Shown piece by piece: positions 6,520 to 6,863 of a DNA stretch of 6,863 nucleotides. Origin of the DNA: Planctomycetaceae bacterium (GTDB lineage Bacteria > Planctomycetota > Planctomycetia > Isosphaerales > Isosphaeraceae); contig JAFANO010000143.1 in assembly GCA_019232645.1 (NCBI GenBank), positions 1-6,863 of the forward strand. The letters run 5' to 3'. Made by a program: the position numbers and the translations under genes. Under the pieces are notes generated by a model. It saw only the letters and a list, made by a program, of their open reading frames with translations. It was not told the DNA's origin and made no database searches. Each line of letters begins with the position of its first letter. The stretch's first letter is position 1.

Positions 6520-6575
6520 GAGATTTTGAATTCGAGATTCCAAATTCGAGATTTTGAATTCGAGATTCCAATAGG
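6520..6575. repeat. AT-rich 14-nt tandem repeats, four units
   Basis: Four successive 14-nt units alternate between GAGATTTTGAATTC and GAGATTCCAAATTC, at 6520, 6534, 6548 and 6562; the last diverges after GAGATTCCAA. A degenerate, inverted set of three such units lies at about 6731-6774. The units contrast sharply with the GC-rich genes. They have no spacers, so this is not CRISPR. They look like simple-sequence expansion within the duplicated arm. Confidence 0.75.
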
Positions 6576-6728
6576 AATTACGCAGTTGGGGGCTCAGCAA
6601 CCGCACTAGCAGTTACTATAAGAGCTTGAGAAAATATGGGTGACACAAAATAACTTGCCGCCGCGTTGCTGGATTGCCCATCTTTCCAGACGCCCGAAGC
6701 ACCAAACCGCCAACTGCATAGCTCCTAT
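6571..6728. mobile_element. Possible miniature inverted-repeat element, 158 bp, without transposase
   Basis: The 22-nt termini at 6571-6592 (ATAGGAATTACGCAGTTGG...) and 6707-6728 are inverted copies with 18 matches, enclosing an AT-richer 114-nt core that has no counterpart elsewhere in the window and no recognisable coding. CCA directly abuts both ends, a possible but very short target duplication. I could not assign an IS family. The simpler alternative is that the termini are just the innermost part of the large inverted duplication. Confidence 0.3.
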
Positions 6729-6818
6729 CCAAATCCAAAATCTCGAATTTGGAATCCCGAATCCAAAATCTCGGGATCGAGGTCCTCGAGTCGGCGCGGG
6801 GGATGGCCGGAAAGAGGC

Positions 6819-6863
6819 TCAGGCCTCGGCTCGCCCACGCCGGCGTGTGATCACTTCCTCATA
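6819..6863 (-). CDS. 3' end of a convergent GT4-like glycosyltransferase gene, truncated by window edge
   Basis: Read on the minus strand from 6863 to the stop at 6821-6819, the sequence encodes YEEVITRRRGRAEA, against YEEVITRRRERVEA at the end of the plus-strand GT4 gene. Two of the four nucleotide differences are silent and two change residues (E to G, V to A). Keeping of frame and stop codon suggests the end of a real paralogous gene rather than random duplication. Only 14 codons are visible, so whether the rest of the gene is intact cannot be told. Confidence 0.7.
   Translation of the reverse strand, partial: YEEVITRRRGRAEA

Larger units (their letters stand above)
6429..6863. repeat. 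Long imperfect inverted repeat: tail-to-tail duplication of the GT4 gene end
   Basis: Positions 6429-6592 match the reverse complement of 6707-6863. By hand alignment, 6429-6561 against 6863-6731 gives 120 identities in 133 with no gap, and all 13 differences are transitions. A 7-nt gap and a further 22-nt stretch with 18 identities follow, leaving an unpaired centre at 6593-6706. The match crosses the GT4 stop codon, so coding and downstream noncoding DNA were duplicated together. The right arm reaches the window edge and probably continues. A transcript across it could form a very long hairpin, which may terminate both convergent genes. Confidence 0.9.

Noticed and set aside
6520..6575. CRISPR array
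   Set aside because: The 14-nt units are directly adjacent with no unique spacers, and no cas genes are present.
6593..6706. Roughly 50-codon minus-strand frame in the core of the palindrome
   Set aside because: No start with a ribosome site and no recognisable similarity; too short to support.
6429..6863. Palindrome as a pure assembly artefact
   Set aside because: The arms differ at about 10% of positions and by a 7-nt gap, which a simple inverted misassembly of one copy would not produce.

Overview
The window is high-GC bacterial DNA with GC-rich third codon positions and several hundred-base AT-richer gaps between transcription units. A planctomycete, perhaps of the Isosphaeraceae type, fits this gene style, the long noncoding gaps and the short 'GAATTCGAGATT'-like intergenic repeats. 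That assignment is inference; no rRNA or marker gene is present to prove it.

Left part (1-2226). The 3' part of a histidyl-tRNA-synthetase-like protein, best read as HisZ, overlaps by 4 nt a complete 352-aa ATP phosphoribosyltransferase, hisG. Together they would catalyse and regulate the first step of histidine biosynthesis. A GC-rich hairpin covers the hisG stop codon. Immediately after it, in another frame, lies a 124-codon remnant of the C-terminus of a sarcosine oxidase/N-methyltryptophan oxidase-type flavoprotein, which I call a gene fragment.

Middle (2227-4248). A 604-nt stretch without a convincing gene contains a run of small hairpins around 2493-2577. It ends in an excellent Shine-Dalgarno in front of a complete cyanophycinase (peptidase S51) that carries an N-terminal membrane anchor and an intact Ser-His-Glu set. 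A 16-bp-stem terminator hairpin closes this unit. About 190 nt downstream is a near-consensus sigma70-type promoter whose -10 box is built into a perfect 8+8 bp inverted repeat, a likely operator.

Right part (4249-6863). This promoter faces a two-gene glycosyltransferase unit: a GT2-type (GT-A fold) enzyme followed, with overlap, by a GT4-type (GT-B fold) enzyme. They probably act on a cell-surface glycan; no export or polymerase genes are visible. Past the GT4 stop the sequence turns into a long imperfect palindrome. The last 157 nt of the window are a roughly 90% identical inverted copy of the end of the GT4 gene and its downstream DNA, so a second, convergent GT4-like gene runs in from the right edge on the minus strand. 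Between the arms are short AT-rich tandem repeats and a 114-nt core bounded by 22-bp imperfect inverted repeats, resembling a miniature mobile element.

I did not find a clearly new multi-gene system. The points most worth a second look are the inverted duplication at the right end, the promoter/operator of the glycosyltransferase unit, the membrane-anchored cyanophycinase, the HisZ-like plus long HisG pair, and the oxidase fragment.
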